DNA of 64,000 nucleotides from Huaxiibacter chinensis. GTDB lineage: Bacteria > Pseudomonadota > Gammaproteobacteria > Enterobacterales > Enterobacteriaceae. Positions 42,224 to 53,804 of the stretch are shown piece after piece (position 1 is the first letter of the stretch; each line of letters opens with the position of its first letter). The stretch spans positions 434,001 to 498,000 of the forward strand of contig NZ_JAJVHF010000002.1 of the NCBI RefSeq assembly GCF_022171985.1. The letters are read 5' to 3'. Made by a program: the position numbers and the translations under genes. A model generated the notes under the pieces. That model was given only the letters and a program-made list of their open reading frames with translations, was not told where the DNA came from and did not search any database.

Positions 42224-42265
42224 GCTTAAGGCTGTTTGCCTTAAGCTGTCGCAAAAGGCAAACAG
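42224..42265 (+). other. Two competing hairpins at the 5' end of the hok-type mRNA (tac-like)
   Basis: GCTTAAGGC (42224-42232) pairs with GCCTTAAGC (42238-42246) over a 5-base loop. The same middle strand can instead join an 11-bp stem, CTGTTTGCCTT (42232-42242) with AAGGCAAACAG (42255-42265). The two are mutually exclusive. R1 hok mRNA begins with a similar short-lived hairpin that keeps the nascent message silent. Confidence 0.6.
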
Positions 42266-42320
42266 TGGAGAGACCCACATCATGTTACATCTGATATGGG
42301 CTAACTTCACAACACACCAA
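42265..42320 (-). ncRNA. Candidate Sok-type antisense RNA
   Basis: On the minus strand, -35 TTGCTT (42354-42349), a 17-base spacer containing GAAGAGGC and -10 TAACCT (42331-42326) match the form of the plasmid R1 sok promoter. Transcription from about 42320 would cover the leader ORF start. It would end after a 9-bp stem, CCCATATCA with TGATGTGGG (42300-42292 and 42282-42274), followed by TCTCTCC. The length would be about 55 bases, near the 65 of R1 Sok. The boundaries are estimates. Confidence 0.5.
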
Positions 42321-42332
42321 TTGCGAGGTTAG
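42282..42332 (+). CDS. Possible leader ORF (mok-like) before the Hok gene
   Basis: ATG at 42282, 9 bases after GGAGAG, opens 16 codons (MLHLIWANFTTHQLRG) ending in TAG at 42330-42332. In hok systems a leader frame (mok) is translated first and is the frame blocked by Sok. Classical mok overlaps hok. This one stops 35 bases short, inside the sok promoter. It may be only a relic. Confidence 0.3.
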   Translation: MLHLIWANFTTHQLRG

Positions 42333-42367
42333 CCTCTTCATCGCTGGAAAGCAATAAGGAGGCTGGA

Positions 42368-42520
42368 ATGCCACAACGTACTCTGCTGGTAAGTTTGCTG
42401 GTGATCTGTACGACGTTACTGATCTTCACCTGGATGGTACGCGACTCGCTGTGCGAGCTGCATTTCCGACAGGAGAAAACAGAACTGGCAGCAGTGTTAG
42501 CTTACGAAGTAAAACGTTAG
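42368..42520 (+). CDS. Hok/Gef-family small membrane toxin
   Basis: A 50-residue type I toxin, too short for usual ORF lists. It starts MPQRTLLVSLLVICTTLLIF, one membrane span (about residues 5-24). The family signature follows: DSLCEL (Cys29), then ELAAVLAYEVKR at the end, close to the AVLAYE ending of HokC. Hok proteins collapse the membrane potential from inside. A strong AAGGAGG lies 5 bases before the ATG, but its GAGGCT can pair with AGCCTC (42331-42336) to hide it. It sits between setA and leuD, where E. coli K-12 has no gene. Confidence 0.9.
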   Translation: MPQRTLLVSLLVICTTLLIFTWMVRDSLCELHFRQEKTELAAVLAYEVKR

Positions 42521-42527
42521 CGGTATC

Positions 42528-42547
42528 GGCGGGGGAGTTCCCCCGCC
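42528..42547 (+). terminator. Hairpin after the Hok gene
   Basis: GGCGGGGG (42528-42535) and CCCCCGCC (42540-42547) form a very stable 8-bp stem 8 bases after the toxin stop. No T-run follows. It probably marks the mRNA 3' end, which in hok messages folds back on the 5' end. Confidence 0.55.
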
Positions 42548-42581
42548 ACTCCAGGGCCTGTGTGCCTTAGCACCCCTGAAT

Positions 42582-42605
42582 AATGGCCCGCAGCTGCGGG
42601 CCATT
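42582..42605 (-). terminator. Palindromic terminator of the leu operon
   Basis: AATGGCCCGC and GCGGGCCATT surround AGCT, a perfect palindrome 3 bases beyond the leuD stop. It is followed on the minus strand by ATTC. The stem is symmetric, so it can also stop rightward transcription. Confidence 0.7.
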
Positions 42606-42608
42606 ACT

Positions 42609-43214
42609 TTATTGCATAAAGGCGGGCTGTTGCTGCTCGTAAGCGGCGATGGCGTCGTCATGCTGCAGCGTCAGACCAATGCTGTCCAGGCCATTCATCA
42701 TGCAGTGACGGCGGAAGGCATCGATGTTAAAGCGATAAGACTTACCGCCTGCCTTGACCACCTGCGCATCCAGGTCGACTTCGAATGACATCCCCGGCTG
42801 GTTTTGCACCAGCGTGAACAGTTCTTCGACCTCTTCGTCGCTGAGCGTTACCGGCAGCAACTGATTGTTAAAGCTGTTGCCGTAAAAAATATCGGCAAAG
42901 CTCGGCGCAATGACCACTTTGAAACCGTAATCCGTCAGGGCCCACGGCGCATGCTCACGGGACGACCCGCAGCCAAAGTTTTCCCGCGCCAGCAAAATCG
43001 ATGCCCCTTCGTATTCCGGGAAGTTCAGGACAAACTCGGGATTAGGCACCTGGCCGTCATCGTCCAGGAATCGCCAGTCGTTAAACAGATGTGCGCCGAA
43101 GCCCGTACGGGTGACTTTTTGCAGAAACTGTTTAGGAATGATGGCGTCCGTATCCACGTTTGCTGCGTCCAGCGGGACAACCCGGCCAGTATGTTGAATC
43201 AATTTCTCTGCCAT
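42609..43214 (-). CDS. leuD: 3-isopropylmalate dehydratase small subunit
   Basis: A 201-residue subunit, same length as in E. coli, that pairs with LeuC to turn 2-isopropylmalate into 3-isopropylmalate. It is the aconitase 'swivel' domain, with [18 protein letters not shown] holding the substrate-binding Ser-Ser-Arg. It is the last gene of leuABCD, 10 bases after leuC. Confidence 0.97.
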   Translation of the reverse strand: MAEKLIQHTGRVVPLDAANVDTDAIIPKQFLQKVTRTGFGAHLFNDWRFLDDDGQVPNPEFVLNFPEYEGASILLARENFGCGSSREHAPWALTDYGFKVVIAPSFADIFYGNSFNNQLLPVTLSDEEVEELFTLVQNQPGMSFEVDLDAQVVKAGGKSYRFNIDAFRRHCMMNGLDSIGLTLQHDDAIAAYEQQQPAFMQ

Positions 43215-43224
43215 GATGGTCCCC

Positions 43225-44625
43225 TTATTTCATCCCGCGAATATCGGCAAAATGCCCTGTGACGGCAGCCGCAGCGGCCATTGCCGGGCTGACCAGATGG
43301 GTTCGTCCACCGCGCCCCTGTCGGCCTTCAAAATTACGGTTGCTGGTGGAGGCACAGCGTTCGCCAGGATTGAGACGATCGTTGTTCATCGCCAGGCACA
43401 TAGAACAACCCGGCAGGCGCCATTCGAAGCCTGCTTCAATGAAGATCTTATCTAACCCTTCCGCTTCGGCCTGGGCTTTTACCGGGCCGGAACCCGGTAC
43501 AACCAGTGCCTGCACGCCCGGCGCTACTTTACGCCCTTTGGCAATGTCAGCCGCCGCGCGTAAATCTTCAATACGGGAGTTGGTGCAGGAGCCAATAAAC
43601 ACTTTATCGATCGTGACGTCGGTCAACGGCACGCCGGGTTTCAGGCCCATATAGGCCAGCGCTTTCTCAGCACTGGCGCGTTCAACCGGATCGGCAAACG
43701 AGGCCGGATCGGGAATCGCGTCGTTAACGGAAATCACCTGGCCCGGATTGGTACCCCAGGTTACCTGCGGGGCGATCTCTTCGGCCTTCAGCGTCACGAC
43801 AGTATCAAACTGCGCGCCGTCGTCCGTTTTCAGCGTCTTCCAGTACTCTACCGCTTCATCAAAACGCTGACCTTTCGGGGCGTGTAATCGACCTTTCACG
43901 TAGTTAAACGTGATTTCGTCAGGCGCGACCAGGCCCGCCTTGGCGCCCATTTCGATAGCCATGTTACACAGGGTCATGCGGCCTTCCATGCTTAACGCCC
44001 GGATAGCCTCACCGCAGAATTCCACCACATGCCCGGTACCACCCGCGCTACCGGTTTTGCCGATAATCGCCAGCACGATATCTTTCGCGGTAATGCCTGG
44101 CGCGGCGGTGCCGTTAACTTCAATCTTCATGGTTTTGGCGCGCCCCTGTTTCAGGGTTTGCGTTGCCAGCACATGTTCAACCTCAGAGGTGCCAATACCA
44201 AAGGCCAGTGCGCCAAAGGCACCGTGCGTGGCGGTGTGGGAATCGCCGCAAACGATAGTCATGCCCGGCAGGGTGATCCCCTGCTCAGGGCCCATGACGT
44301 GGACGATACCCTGATACGGGTGATTCAAATCGTAGAGTTCGACGCCAAACTCGTTACAGTTTTTAATCAGCTCCTGCATCTGGATACGTGCCATTTCGCC
44401 TGACGCATTGATATCTTTCGTCTGCGTGGAAACGTTATGGTCCATGGTTGCGAACGTTTTCCCGGGCTGACGCACGGGACGGTTGTGCGCCCGCAGGCCG
44501 TCGAACGCCTGTGGCGAGGTGACTTCATGCACCAGATGACGGTCTATGTAGAGCAGCGGCGTTTCATTTTGCGCTTCGTAAACCACGTGAGCGTCAAACA
44601 ATTTTTCGTATAACGTCTTAGCCAT
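43225..44625 (-). CDS. leuC: 3-isopropylmalate dehydratase large subunit
   Basis: A 466-residue aconitase-family subunit, same length as in E. coli, carrying a [4Fe-4S] cluster. The cluster cysteines are in [13 protein letters not shown] and in [11 protein letters not shown]. It works with LeuD in leucine synthesis. It starts 2 bases after the end of leuB. Confidence 0.97.
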   Translation of the reverse strand: MAKTLYEKLFDAHVVYEAQNETPLLYIDRHLVHEVTSPQAFDGLRAHNRPVRQPGKTFATMDHNVSTQTKDINASGEMARIQMQELIKNCNEFGVELYDLNHPYQGIVHVMGPEQGITLPGMTIVCGDSHTATHGAFGALAFGIGTSEVEHVLATQTLKQGRAKTMKIEVNGTAAPGITAKDIVLAIIGKTGSAGGTGHVVEFCGEAIRALSMEGRMTLCNMAIEMGAKAGLVAPDEITFNYVKGRLHAPKGQRFDEAVEYWKTLKTDDGAQFDTVVTLKAEEIAPQVTWGTNPGQVISVNDAIPDPASFADPVERASAEKALAYMGLKPGVPLTDVTIDKVFIGSCTNSRIEDLRAAADIAKGRKVAPGVQALVVPGSGPVKAQAEAEGLDKIFIEAGFEWRLPGCSMCLAMNNDRLNPGERCASTSNRNFEGRQGRGGRTHLVSPAMAAAAAVTGHFADIRGMK

Positions 44626-44627
44626 GA

Positions 44628-47290
<2,663 letters not shown>

Positions 47291-47333
47291 GAAATAGGTC
47301 CTTATCTGTCTTTGGGCGCCTTGCTACGAGCAT

Positions 47334-47360
47334 AAAAAAACCCGCGCAGTGGCGCGGGTT
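47334..47360 (-). terminator. leu operon attenuator
   Basis: On the minus strand AACCCGCGC, a 4-base loop and GCGCGGGTT are followed by a run of T. It lies between leuL and leuA and stops transcription when leucine is plentiful. Confidence 0.92.
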
Positions 47361-47381
47361 CTTAGTCTTACTGGTGACGAT

Positions 47382-47468
47382 TCAATGCTGAATTTCGTTC
47401 GCCAGTCTACCGCGCAAAGTGAATGCGTTTAGTAGTAGTAGGCTGAGGGAACGAACGTTGCGATTCAT
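47382..47468 (-). CDS. leuL: leu operon leader peptide
   Basis: A 28-residue leader (starts MNRNVRSLSLLLLNAFTLRG), the E. coli length. It has six Leu codons in total near the start and middle, including four CTA in a row (47441-47430) and one CTC just before. CTA is a rare codon, so ribosomes stall when charged leucyl-tRNA is low, and the attenuator does not form. Confidence 0.93.
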   Translation of the reverse strand: MNRNVRSLSLLLLNAFTLRGRLANEIQH

Positions 47469-47502
47469 GAATCATGCTCCAGAGAAACGTAATATGTATT
47501 TA

Positions 47503-47531
47503 GTGGTACTGGATATGATGGGCCAAGTCAA
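47503..47531 (-). promoter_or_regulatory. leu operon promoter
   Basis: -35 TTGACT (47531-47526), a 17-base spacer ending ATATCCAG and -10 TACCAC (47508-47503). The spacer end and position follow the E. coli leu promoter. Confidence 0.7.
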
Positions 47532-48068
47532 CCCCCGGAGGGCAAAAGGCGGGATTTTCATGGCCGACGCCCTTTTTAGACATTAGCTTATTGTGCTGGT
47601 TTTTGGTTCGGAAGGGATCTTAATAGTCTAATTTTGGACTGACAAATAATCAGGCGTATTATTTAATAAAGATCATTTTCATTTAAACATTTCTTGTAAT
47701 AATCGCGCCTTCTTTCATAACGATTTGTATTTTAATGATATTATAAACGAATCCAGCGTTTCATGCCTGATTAATGCTAATGACTTGTTAAGTAAAAATC
47801 AGTCTCCGTGATGAATACTTTAATAAAACTTAAATTATCATTCACTGAAGGCCGTATTGTTTATTTACCTAATTTATGGTTTCATTTGAATCATAAAGTT
47901 TTGGATATCTTTTAGCACATTCGTTCCTGGCGTCAGTCATTGTGTGTACGTTGACGCTGGAGCCTTAATATATTCCGAAAATTAAACTTTCCCCTTTAGC
48001 GGTTTTTATATGCATGGTAAATGATATTACCAGCAATTATTGCTGCACTAAGGTAAAGGGAGTTTAGC
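47532..48068. other. AT-rich leuL-leuO regulatory gap
   Basis: About 540 bases without a gene, clearly richer in A and T than its surroundings from about 47600 to 48060. In E. coli and Salmonella this gap is bound by H-NS and relieved by LeuO, and that role is likely here. I see no RNA gene. A small ribosome-like site AAGGGAG precedes leuO. Confidence 0.6.
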
Positions 48069-49031
48069 GTGATAGTGGAGTCAGAAATGTTGGAAAATAA
48101 AATTGAACAACCTCAAGCTGACTTTGGGGTTAAGCCACAGTTACGCACGGTGGATCTGAATTTATTAACCGTCTTTGATGCGGTTATGCAAGAACAGAAT
48201 ATTACCCGGGCGGCGCAGGCGCTCGGCATGTCGCAACCGGCGGTCAGTAATGCCGTGGCGCGTCTAAAGGTGATGTTTAATGACGAACTGTTTGTTCGCT
48301 ATGGTCGCGGTATTCAGCCAACAGCGCGTGCATTTCAGCTTTTTGGCGCGGTTCGCCAGGCGTTACAACTGGTTCAAAACGAGTTGCCCGGCTCCGGTTT
48401 CGAACCGCTCAGCAGTGAACGCGTATTTAATCTCTGCGTCTGTAGCCCCCTCGATAATTATTTGACCTCGAAAATCTATAATAAAGTGGAAGAAATAGCG
48501 CCCAATATTCATTTGGTCTTTAAATCCTCACTGAATAAAAATGCCGAGCATCAGTTGCGCTATCAGGAAACCGAATTTGTCATCGGTTACGAAGAATTCC
48601 GTCGCCCGGAATTTGCCTGTGTTCCTTTATTTAATGATGAAATGGTACTTGTCGCCAGCAAAAAACATCCCCGAATGAACGGCTTGTTACGGGAAAGCGA
48701 CGTCTATAACGAACAGCATGCCGTCGTGTCCCTCGACCGGTATGCCTCTTTCAGCCAGCCATGGTATGACACGGCGGATAAACAAACCAGTATCGCTTAC
48801 CAGGGCATGGCGATGGTGAGCGTGCTGAATATCGTTTCGCAAACGCAGCTGGTAGCTATTGCTCCGCGCTGGCTGGCGGAAACCTTAACCGGGCAATTAC
48901 AGCTGCAGATTCTGCCGCTGCCTCTCAAGCTTAATAGCCGTACCTGTTATCTCTCCTGGCACGAAGCTGCCGGCAGAGATAAAGGGCATCAATGGATGGA
49001 AGAGCTGTTAATCAATATTTGTCACCATTAA
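48069..49031 (+). CDS. leuO: LysR-family regulator LeuO
   Basis: A 320-residue pleiotropic regulator (E. coli 314) that counters H-NS silencing of many stress and surface genes. The helix-turn-helix is [20 protein letters not shown] ... [13 protein letters not shown] (about residues 31-72) and the effector domain follows. I use the GTG at 48069, which has AAGGGAG nearby. An ATG at 48087 would remove six residues and is nearly as good. A strong terminator follows. Confidence 0.95.
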   Translation: MIVESEMLENKIEQPQADFGVKPQLRTVDLNLLTVFDAVMQEQNITRAAQALGMSQPAVSNAVARLKVMFNDELFVRYGRGIQPTARAFQLFGAVRQALQLVQNELPGSGFEPLSSERVFNLCVCSPLDNYLTSKIYNKVEEIAPNIHLVFKSSLNKNAEHQLRYQETEFVIGYEEFRRPEFACVPLFNDEMVLVASKKHPRMNGLLRESDVYNEQHAVVSLDRYASFSQPWYDTADKQTSIAYQGMAMVSVLNIVSQTQLVAIAPRWLAETLTGQLQLQILPLPLKLNSRTCYLSWHEAAGRDKGHQWMEELLINICHH

Positions 49032-49037
49032 TTTGTC

Positions 49038-49079
49038 GCGGGATAAAACAGTAAAGCCTGATGTTTTATCCCGCTTTTT
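49038..49079 (+). terminator. leuO terminator
   Basis: A 13-bp stem, GCGGGATAAAACA (49038-49050) with TGTTTTATCCCGC (49062-49074), is followed by TTTTT. It begins 7 bases after leuO. Confidence 0.93.
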
Positions 49080-49343
49080 AATGCATAAGTAATTTTTTAT
49101 GCTGATTCACTTTTTTCTCCCTTCCGCCAGGCACGCAAAAATAGATGAATAACTGATTCTGTTGCGTTTTAAACGATGAATTATCAGCCTGACGATTAAT
49201 CTCAGAAGAATTCACCGTCTCCTTCCCGCTCGTCTGTGGATTCTGCTTTTTACGGCTTATGCTGGCGTAAGTTTGCCAATTGCCTGCGTCATAGCGAGCG
49301 GTTATGGTGAAGCTCACTCTGCAAAAAAAGAAAAGGGCAAACC
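49080..49343. other. ilvIH upstream region
   Basis: About 260 bases without a supported gene. In E. coli this region holds the Lrp-activated ilvIH promoter and its Lrp sites. Here I can see A/T-rich patches near 49090-49200, but no site clear enough to mark. A short antisense frame here lacks any family likeness. Confidence 0.4.
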
Positions 49344-51068
49344 ATGGAGATGTTGTCTGGCGCCGAAATGGTCGTCCGATCGCTTATCGATCAGGGCGTA
49401 AAGCAAGTATTCGGTTATCCCGGGGGAGCGGTCCTCGATATTTACGATGCGCTGCACACCGTCGGCGGGATCGATCACGTGCTGGTGCGTCATGAACAGG
49501 CCGCAGTCCATATGGCCGATGGCCTGGCGCGTGCGACCGGGGAGGTGGGGGTTGTGCTGGTCACCTCAGGGCCTGGCGCCACTAACGCGATCACCGGCAT
49601 TGCCACAGCCTATATGGATTCGATTCCCCTCGTGATTTTGTCCGGGCAGGTCGCCACGTCATTAATTGGCTATGATGCCTTCCAGGAATGCGACATGGTG
49701 GGGATCTCCCGCCCGGTGGTAAAACACAGTTTCCTGGTCAAGCAGACGGAAGATATTCCTGGCGTGCTGAAAAAAGCCTTCTGGCTGGCAGCCAGCGGAC
49801 GGCCGGGACCCGTGGTGGTTGATCTTCCAAAAGACATTCTCAACCCGGCGAATAAATTGCCTTATATCTGGCCGGATGCGGTGAGCATGCGCTCCTATAA
49901 CCCGACAACGCAAGGGCACAAAGGTCAAATCAAACGCGCCCTGCAAACGCTGCTCGCGGCAAAAAAACCGGTGGTCTATGTGGGTGGCGGCGCGGTAAAT
50001 GCCCATTGCGACGCGGCGCTGCGCACGCTTGTTGAGAAATTAAACTTGCCTGTGGCGTCCTCCTTAATGGGGCTGGGGGCCTTCCCGGCCACGCACCGCC
50101 AGGCGCTGGGCATGTTAGGCATGCATGGCACTTATGAAGCCAACATGACGATGCATCATTCTGATGTAATCTTCGCCGTGGGCGTGCGCTTTGACGATCG
50201 CACCACCAACAACCTGGCAAAATACTGTCCTGACGCGACGGTATTGCACATTGATATCGATCCCACCTCCATCTCCAAGACGGTGCCCGCCGATGTCCCC
50301 ATTGTTGGCGATGCGCTGCAGGTTCTGGAACAGATGCTGGATCTGCTGGCGCAAGAAGAGCCTGCACAGCCGCTGGATGAGATCCGCGACTGGTGGCAGC
50401 AAATTGAACAGTGGCGTGCCCGTCAATGTTTGAAATATGACACCGAGAGCGAGCATATAAAGCCGCAGGCGGTTATTGAAACGATCTGGCGCTTAACCCA
50501 GGGTGAGGCTTACGTTACCTCGGACGTCGGCCAGCATCAGATGTTCGCGGCGCTCTACTATCCGTTCGATAAACCTCGTCACTGGATCAACTCCGGTGGG
50601 CTCGGCACCATGGGCTTTGGTCTGCCTGCTGCGCTGGGCGTGAAGCTCGCCTTGCCGGACGAAATCGTGGTGTGCGTAACCGGCGATGGCAGTATCCAGA
50701 TGAACATTCAGGAGCTGTCCACCGCACTGCAATACAACCTGCCGGTGCTGGTGCTCAACCTCAACAACGGTTATCTCGGCATGGTGAAGCAGTGGCAGGA
50801 CATGATCTATTCCGGACGTCACTCTCAGTCGTACATGCAGTCACTGCCGGACTTTGTTCGTCTGGCGGAGTCCTACGGTCATGTTGGGATACGCATCAGC
50901 GATCCGGCAGAGTTAGAAACCAAACTGGGCGAAGCGCTGGAGCACGTTAAAAACAATCGCCTGGTGTTTGCCGATATCATCGTCGATGGCACCGAGCATG
51001 TGTATCCAATGCATATTCGCGGGGGTGGTATGGATGAAATGTGGTTAAGCAAAACGGAGAGAACCTGA
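49344..51068 (+). CDS. ilvI: Acetolactate synthase III large subunit
   Basis: A 574-residue ThDP enzyme, same length as in E. coli, for the first common step to valine, leucine and isoleucine. The catalytic Glu is in [13 protein letters not shown] (near residue 50). The ThDP/Mg motif runs from GDGSIQMN to NLNNGY (about 445-475), and a FAD-binding middle domain lies between. ilvH follows after 1 base and encodes the valine-sensing subunit. Confidence 0.97.
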   Translation: MEMLSGAEMVVRSLIDQGVKQVFGYPGGAVLDIYDALHTVGGIDHVLVRHEQAAVHMADGLARATGEVGVVLVTSGPGATNAITGIATAYMDSIPLVILSGQVATSLIGYDAFQECDMVGISRPVVKHSFLVKQTEDIPGVLKKAFWLAASGRPGPVVVDLPKDILNPANKLPYIWPDAVSMRSYNPTTQGHKGQIKRALQTLLAAKKPVVYVGGGAVNAHCDAALRTLVEKLNLPVASSLMGLGAFPATHRQALGMLGMHGTYEANMTMHHSDVIFAVGVRFDDRTTNNLAKYCPDATVLHIDIDPTSISKTVPADVPIVGDALQVLEQMLDLLAQEEPAQPLDEIRDWWQQIEQWRARQCLKYDTESEHIKPQAVIETIWRLTQGEAYVTSDVGQHQMFAALYYPFDKPRHWINSGGLGTMGFGLPAALGVKLALPDEIVVCVTGDGSIQMNIQELSTALQYNLPVLVLNLNNGYLGMVKQWQDMIYSGRHSQSYMQSLPDFVRLAESYGHVGIRISDPAELETKLGEALEHVKNNRLVFADIIVDGTEHVYPMHIRGGGMDEMWLSKTERT

Positions 51069-51069
51069 C

Positions 51070-51561
51070 ATGCGCCGGATATTATCTGTACTTCTGGAAA
51101 ACGAATCGGGTGCGCTGTCTCGCGTCATTGGGCTCTTTGCGCAGCGGGGCTATAACATTGAAAGCCTGACGGTCGCGCCTACAGACGATCCGACGCTGTC
51201 ACGGATGACCATCCAGACGGTGGGCGATGCCAAGGTGCTTGAGCAAATTGAGAAGCAACTGCACAAACTGGTCGACGTGCTGCGCGTAAGCGAGCTGGGT
51301 CAGGGCGCTTACGTTGAACGTGAAGTGATGTTGGTCAAAATACAGGCCAGCGGATACGGACGCGAAGAGGTCAAACGTAATACGGAAATCTTCCGTGGCC
51401 AGATTATAGACGTCACGCCCTCTATTTATACGGTCCAGCTGGCAGGCACCAGCGACAAGCTGGATGCATTCCTGGCGTCCATCCGCGATGTCGCCAAAAT
51501 CGTTGAAGTGGCGCGTTCAGGAATAGTAGGTTTATCGCGCGGCGATAAGATCATGCGGTAA
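51070..51561 (+). CDS. ilvH: Acetolactate synthase III regulatory subunit
   Basis: A 163-residue subunit, same length as in E. coli, that activates IlvI and makes it sensitive to valine. An ACT domain covers about residues 2-76 ([20 protein letters not shown]), and a carboxyl ALS-type domain follows. A terminator lies 23 bases after it. Confidence 0.97.
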   Translation: MRRILSVLLENESGALSRVIGLFAQRGYNIESLTVAPTDDPTLSRMTIQTVGDAKVLEQIEKQLHKLVDVLRVSELGQGAYVEREVMLVKIQASGYGREEVKRNTEIFRGQIIDVTPSIYTVQLAGTSDKLDAFLASIRDVAKIVEVARSGIVGLSRGDKIMR

Positions 51562-51584
51562 TCGCGAAATAGTTCGCCTCTTTT

Positions 51585-51613
51585 GCCTGGCTTATGAAGC
51601 CAGGCTTTTTTTT
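51585..51613 (+). terminator. ilvIH terminator
   Basis: GCCTGGCTT, loop ATG, AAGCCAGGC, then eight T. A textbook intrinsic terminator. Confidence 0.95.
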
Positions 51614-51738
51614 GCCTGAACGCACATTCATGATGATAAAAGCGGTTGCCGCAGGGACTATTCTGCGATTAGATGTTAAAAGATATAACCATAAACCTGA
51701 CAAGGCCATGGACTCTTTTTTTTCCTTAAGGGGCAATT

Positions 51739-52743
51739 GTGAAACTGGATGAAATCGCCCGGCTCGCCGGCGTGTCACGAACTACGGCAAGCTATGTGAT
51801 TAACGGTAAGGCTAAGCAGTACCGTGTAAGTGATAAGACCGTTGAAAAAGTCATGGCAGTAGTTCGTGAGCATAACTACCATCCGAATGCCGTGGCGGCG
51901 GGCCTGCGCGCGGGACGTACACGTTCGATTGGTCTGGTGATCCCCGATCTTGAGAACACCAGCTATACCCGTATTGCTAACTATCTTGAGCGTCAGGCGC
52001 GTCAGCGCGGCTATCAATTACTGATCGCCTGCTCTGAAGATCAGCCTGATAACGAAATGCGCTGCGTTGAGCATTTGCTGCAGCGTCAGGTTGACGCCAT
52101 TATCGTCTCAACCTCATTACCGCCTGAACATCCTTTCTATCAGCGCTGGGCAAACGATCCTTTTCCTATCGTGGCGCTCGATCGCGCGCTCGATCGTGAG
52201 CACTTCACCAGCGTCGTCGGTGCCGATCAGGACGACGCAGAGATGCTGGCGGCTGAGCTGCGCACTTTCCCGGCGGAGACCGTGCTCTATCTGGGGGCGC
52301 TGCCGGAACTGTCCGTAAGTTACCTGCGTGAGCAGGGATTCCGTACGGCGTGGAAAGACGATCCGCGCGAGGTCCATTATCTCTACGCCAACAGCTATGA
52401 GCGTGAAGCGTCAGCCCAGCTGTTTGAAAAGTGGCTTGAGACGCACCCCATGCCGCAGGCGTTATTCACCACCTCCTTTGCTCTTCTGCAGGGCGTGATG
52501 GATGTGACGTTGCGCCGTGAGGGTAAACTTCCTTCTGAACTGGCGATAGCCACCTTTGGCGATAATGAACTGCTCGATTTCCTGCAGTGTCCGGTGCTGG
52601 CCGTGGCGCAACGTCATCGTGATGTTGCTGAACGCGTGCTGGAGATTGTGCTGGCCAGTCTGGATGAGCCGCGTAAACCGAAGCCTGGTCTGACGCGGAT
52701 TAAGCGCAACCTCTATCGTCGCGGCGTGCTGAGTCGTTACTGA
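51739..52743 (+). CDS. cra: Catabolite repressor/activator Cra (FruR)
   Basis: A 334-residue LacI-family regulator, same length as in E. coli, that senses fructose 1-phosphate and balances glycolysis and gluconeogenesis. The helix-turn-helix is [20 protein letters not shown] at the start. The start is a GTG after AAGGGGC, as in E. coli. The gene stands alone, with a hairpin after it. Confidence 0.97.
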   Translation: MKLDEIARLAGVSRTTASYVINGKAKQYRVSDKTVEKVMAVVREHNYHPNAVAAGLRAGRTRSIGLVIPDLENTSYTRIANYLERQARQRGYQLLIACSEDQPDNEMRCVEHLLQRQVDAIIVSTSLPPEHPFYQRWANDPFPIVALDRALDREHFTSVVGADQDDAEMLAAELRTFPAETVLYLGALPELSVSYLREQGFRTAWKDDPREVHYLYANSYEREASAQLFEKWLETHPMPQALFTTSFALLQGVMDVTLRREGKLPSELAIATFGDNELLDFLQCPVLAVAQRHRDVAERVLEIVLASLDEPRKPKPGLTRIKRNLYRRGVLSRY

Positions 52744-52749
52744 TTTTTG

Positions 52750-52775
52750 ATAAGGGTAGTGAAAGCTGCCCTTAT
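52750..52775 (+). terminator. cra terminator
   Basis: ATAAGGGTAG and CTGCCCTTAT pair (one G-T wobble) over a 6-base loop 6 bases after the cra stop, followed by TGTTCTCTTTT. Confidence 0.7.
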
Positions 52776-53262
52776 TGTTCTCTTTTAAATGACTAAAAAT
52801 AGCCAGAGAGAATTTAGGATAATTCTATAAGAAAGATAGCCTGCTACTCGTCTTAATTCATACCGTCATTTAACGACGTCTTTTTAAGGTTATTTCCTCT
52901 TTTTTACTGCGGCAAAATTGTATTATTTTGTTACAGAGAATCCGGGTGTGCTGAATTATCAGCCATTTTTTCCTCCTTTCGCTAACGCACCGCGCTATGA
53001 CTGAAGCCTGACGGGATGTGAAGTCAAACTGGCGCTGTTATCCCCCGACGTTATGCCTTAAAATGCCGCCCGCGTCGCAAACTGACACTTTATATTTTCC
53101 TGCGATGATATGAGTGATGCTTAACGCTCGTGTGCATATTCGGTATTTTTCTTACAAATATTCATGACGTTAATTTTGCCTCGCCTGTTGCGCAGTTATT
53201 AATCAGGTCCGGTTACGTCCGTGAGTGGGGGGCATTCATCTCCCTGTCGCGGTAGTCCTGGC
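52776..53262. other. cra-mraZ gap
   Basis: About 490 bases between the cra hairpin and the mraZ promoter, with AT-rich stretches near 52780-52950 and 53090-53200. I see no coding frame, RNA or repeat that I can support. Confidence 0.4.
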
Positions 53263-53292
53263 TTGACAAGCTTTTCCTTCGCTCCGTACACT
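53263..53292 (+). promoter_or_regulatory. dcw cluster promoter before mraZ
   Basis: -35 TTGACA (53263-53268) is consensus and the -10 TACACT (53287-53292) follows after 18 bases. This corresponds to the E. coli mra promoter that drives mraZ and the early division and wall genes. Confidence 0.8.
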
Positions 53293-53300
53293 CCTTTATG

Positions 53301-53325
53301 TGGGAATTTGTGGGTTAAAGTGGCG
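53301..53325 (+). promoter_or_regulatory. MraZ-binding direct repeats
   Basis: TGGGA (53301), TGGGT (53311) and TGGCG (53321) are spaced exactly 10 bases apart, one per helix turn. They lie just downstream of the promoter. MraZ binds TGGGN repeats like these and represses its own operon. Confidence 0.8.
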
Positions 53326-53343
53326 AGAAGGGGTGAGGCTGGC

Positions 53344-53802
53344 ATGTTCCGTGGAGCAACGTTAGTCAATCTTGACAGCAAGGGGCGTTTATCGGTGCCA
53401 ACCCGATATCGCGATCGGCTGCTTGAGGACGCTTCAGGTCAAATGGTGTGCACCATTGACATCAACCACTCCTGCCTGCTGCTTTACCCCTTGCCCGAAT
53501 GGGAAATTATTGAGCAAAAGCTGTCGCGACTGTCGAGCATGAACCCGCAGGAACGCCGCGTACAACGGTTGTTATTGGGTCATGCCAGTGAATGTCAGAT
53601 GGACAGTGCAGGGCGATTACTGATTGCCCCTGTGTTAAGGCAGCATGCCGGTCTGACGAAAGAAGTGATGCTGGTCGGGCAGTTCAATAAGTTTGAGCTG
53701 TGGGATGAAACGACCTGGTATCAACAGGTCAAGGAAGATATCGACGCTGAACAATCTGATCCCGATACGTTATCGGATCGATTGCAGGACTTGTCTCTAT
53801 AA
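53344..53802 (+). CDS. mraZ: Transcriptional regulator MraZ
   Basis: A 152-residue protein, same length as in E. coli, of the SpoVT/AbrB fold. Two DNA-contact motifs are visible: [14 protein letters not shown] near residue 11 and [14 protein letters not shown] near residue 83. It forms a ring-shaped oligomer and represses the dcw cluster. The ATG at 53344 is chosen. A GTG 123 bases upstream lies before the promoter and is rejected. rsmH follows after 2 bases. Confidence 0.97.
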   Translation: MFRGATLVNLDSKGRLSVPTRYRDRLLEDASGQMVCTIDINHSCLLLYPLPEWEIIEQKLSRLSSMNPQERRVQRLLLGHASECQMDSAGRLLIAPVLRQHAGLTKEVMLVGQFNKFELWDETTWYQQVKEDIDAEQSDPDTLSDRLQDLSL

Positions 53803-53804
53803 AT

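Noticed and set aside
42355-42560. Long open frame running through the Hok gene in another register
   Set aside because: It has no start codon, and the Hok frame has a strong ribosome site and clear family signatures.
49078-49317. 79-codon minus-strand frame upstream of ilvI
   Set aside because: Low-complexity peptide over a regulatory gap, without ribosome site or family likeness.
53221-53343. Upstream extension of mraZ to a GTG
   Set aside because: It would start before the promoter. The ATG at 53344 gives the exact family length.
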